A stretch of DNA of 14,519 nucleotides from JBFKAV01 sp041621405. GTDB lineage: Bacteria; Pseudomonadota; Alphaproteobacteria; Rhodobacterales; Rhodobacteraceae. The DNA lies in assembly GCA_041621405.1 (NCBI GenBank), contig JBFKAV010000092.1:1-14519 (forward strand), given 5' to 3'. Made by a program: the position numbers and the translations under genes. The notes under the pieces are model-generated. The model made no database searches and was not told the origin of the DNA. It saw nothing but the letters and a program-made list of their open reading frames with translations. Each line of letters opens with the position of its first letter. Within the stretch, counting starts at the first letter, position 1. Shown here piece by piece: positions 13,794-14,519 of this stretch.

Positions 13794-14519
13794 ATGAGCT
13801 CGTCTGACCGCATCCTGCCCGGCGTCCTGCTGATGGTCGGCTTCTGCGTCGTCGCGCCCCTGATCGACGTCTCGGCCAAGCTCGCCTCGGCGACGATCTC
13901 GGTGGGCCAGATCACCGCGGCGCGGTTCCTGGTGCAGGCGGCGCTGATGGCGCCGATCGCCTGGGCGCTGGGCCATGCCTTCCGCCTCTCCCCGCGCACC
14001 CTCTGGCTGGCGGCCCTGCGCGCGGTGTTCCTGATCCTCTCGAGCTACACCTTCGTCTCGGCGGTGGCGGTGATGCCGGTGGCCGACGCGCTGGCGATCG
14101 TCTTCGTCGAGCCCTTCGTGCTGCTCCTGCTCGGCTGGGCCTTCTTCGGCGAGGCAGTGGGGCCGCGCCGGATCCTCGCCTCGGCCGTGGGATTCGCCGG
14201 CGCGATGTTCGTGATCCGCCCGAGCCTGACGCTGTTCGGCCCGGTGGCGCTTTACCCGCTTGGCACCGCATTCTCCTTCGCCGCCTACATGATCGTGACC
14301 CGGATCCTGTCGCGCGAGCTGCACCCGGTACCGATGCAGTTCCACACCGCCGCGCTGGGCTTTGTGATCACGGCGCCGATCCTCATTCTCGCCGCGCCCG
14401 CAGGCCTGGCGCCGTTTGGCCTTTCCTGGCCCGAGGGCGCCGCCTGGGGCTTCCTCCTCGGCGTCGGGCTGGCTTCGACCGTCAGCCACATGGCGATCAC
14501 CTACGCGCTGAAATACGCG
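13794..14519 (+). CDS. EamA/DMT-family transporter, partial at right edge
   Basis: The first 242 residues are present and the gene continues past the window. The sequence is a drug/metabolite transporter superfamily exporter with about eight visible membrane helices (roughly 8-28, 41-60, 68-86, 95-115, 126-142, 150-170, 182-202 and 215-233) of the expected ten. The first EamA repeat ends with the family pattern ALAIVFVEPFVLLLLGWAFFGE (about 99-120, split here by description): an Ala-rich helix, a central Pro and a terminal Gly-Glu. The second repeat begins near 150. The substrate cannot be told from sequence; members export amino acids, nucleotide sugars or other metabolites. The start is ATG at 13794 with an AGGCGCAGGG stretch just upstream. 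It is divergent from the ProC-like gene across 130 bases in which no firm promoter is seen. Confidence 0.9.
   Translation, partial: MSSSDRILPGVLLMVGFCVVAPLIDVSAKLASATISVGQITAARFLVQAALMAPIAWALGHAFRLSPRTLWLAALRAVFLILSSYTFVSAVAVMPVADALAIVFVEPFVLLLLGWAFFGEAVGPRRILASAVGFAGAMFVIRPSLTLFGPVALYPLGTAFSFAAYMIVTRILSRELHPVPMQFHTAALGFVITAPILILAAPAGLAPFGLSWPEGAAWGFLLGVGLASTVSHMAITYALKYA

Overview
The window is a gene-dense stretch of very high-GC chromosome. It most resembles an alphaproteobacterium of the Rhodobacteraceae/Paracoccaceae group. The evidence is a ferredoxin that matches Rhodobacter capsulatus FdVI along its whole length as I remember it, a glutathione reductase with the CVIRGC redox motif, the DUF2065 gene between hflC and a Do-type protease, and a VCBS/FG-GAP protein of a kind I associate with this family. 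No rRNA, tRNA, CRISPR array, IS element, phage gene or integrase is visible, and no gene-free stretch exceeds 300 bases. This looks like ordinary core chromosome. I did not find a convincing new multi-gene system.

Left part (1-1640). On the minus strand, a [2Fe-2S] ferredoxin gene (fdxE-like) is followed, with a 1-base TGATG overlap, by a secreted FG-GAP repeat protein. Divergent from them is a 127-residue ORF that is a stand-alone copy of the C-terminal OB-fold of the error-prone polymerase DnaE2 (ImuC), with no polymerase attached. It is either a relic or a domesticated fragment, and it is the most unusual gene here.

Centre (1673-7849, all minus strand, transcribed leftwards). The order is rpiA, gor, hflK, hflC, a DUF2065 gene, then a degP/Do-type periplasmic protease that ends in a clear intrinsic terminator. 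Most junctions are tight: 7 bases for rpiA-gor, 3 bases for hflK-hflC and a 4-base overlap for hflC-DUF2065. degP has its own plausible promoter, with a perfect 14-bp palindrome upstream of it. HflK/HflC form the membrane complex that governs FtsH proteolysis and DegP handles misfolded periplasmic proteins, so the distal half is an envelope protein-quality module. RpiA and Gor tie in pentose-phosphate metabolism and NADPH-dependent thiol redox.

Right part (7994-14519). On the plus strand are a class I SAM-dependent methyltransferase and the single-chain iron-sulfur L-serine dehydratase sdaA, whose C-terminal residue is the expected Cys. Convergent to sdaA is a minus-strand group of an atypical extended SDR, a membrane-anchored serine beta-lactamase-family hydrolase and a divergent ProC-like reductase. 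Divergent from the ProC-like gene, an EamA/DMT-family transporter runs off the right edge.

Very long antisense reading frames lie opposite degP, hflKC, gor and sdaA. They are the usual shadow of high-GC codon use and are not annotated. Family assignments rest on motif recognition and recall, since no database search was possible.
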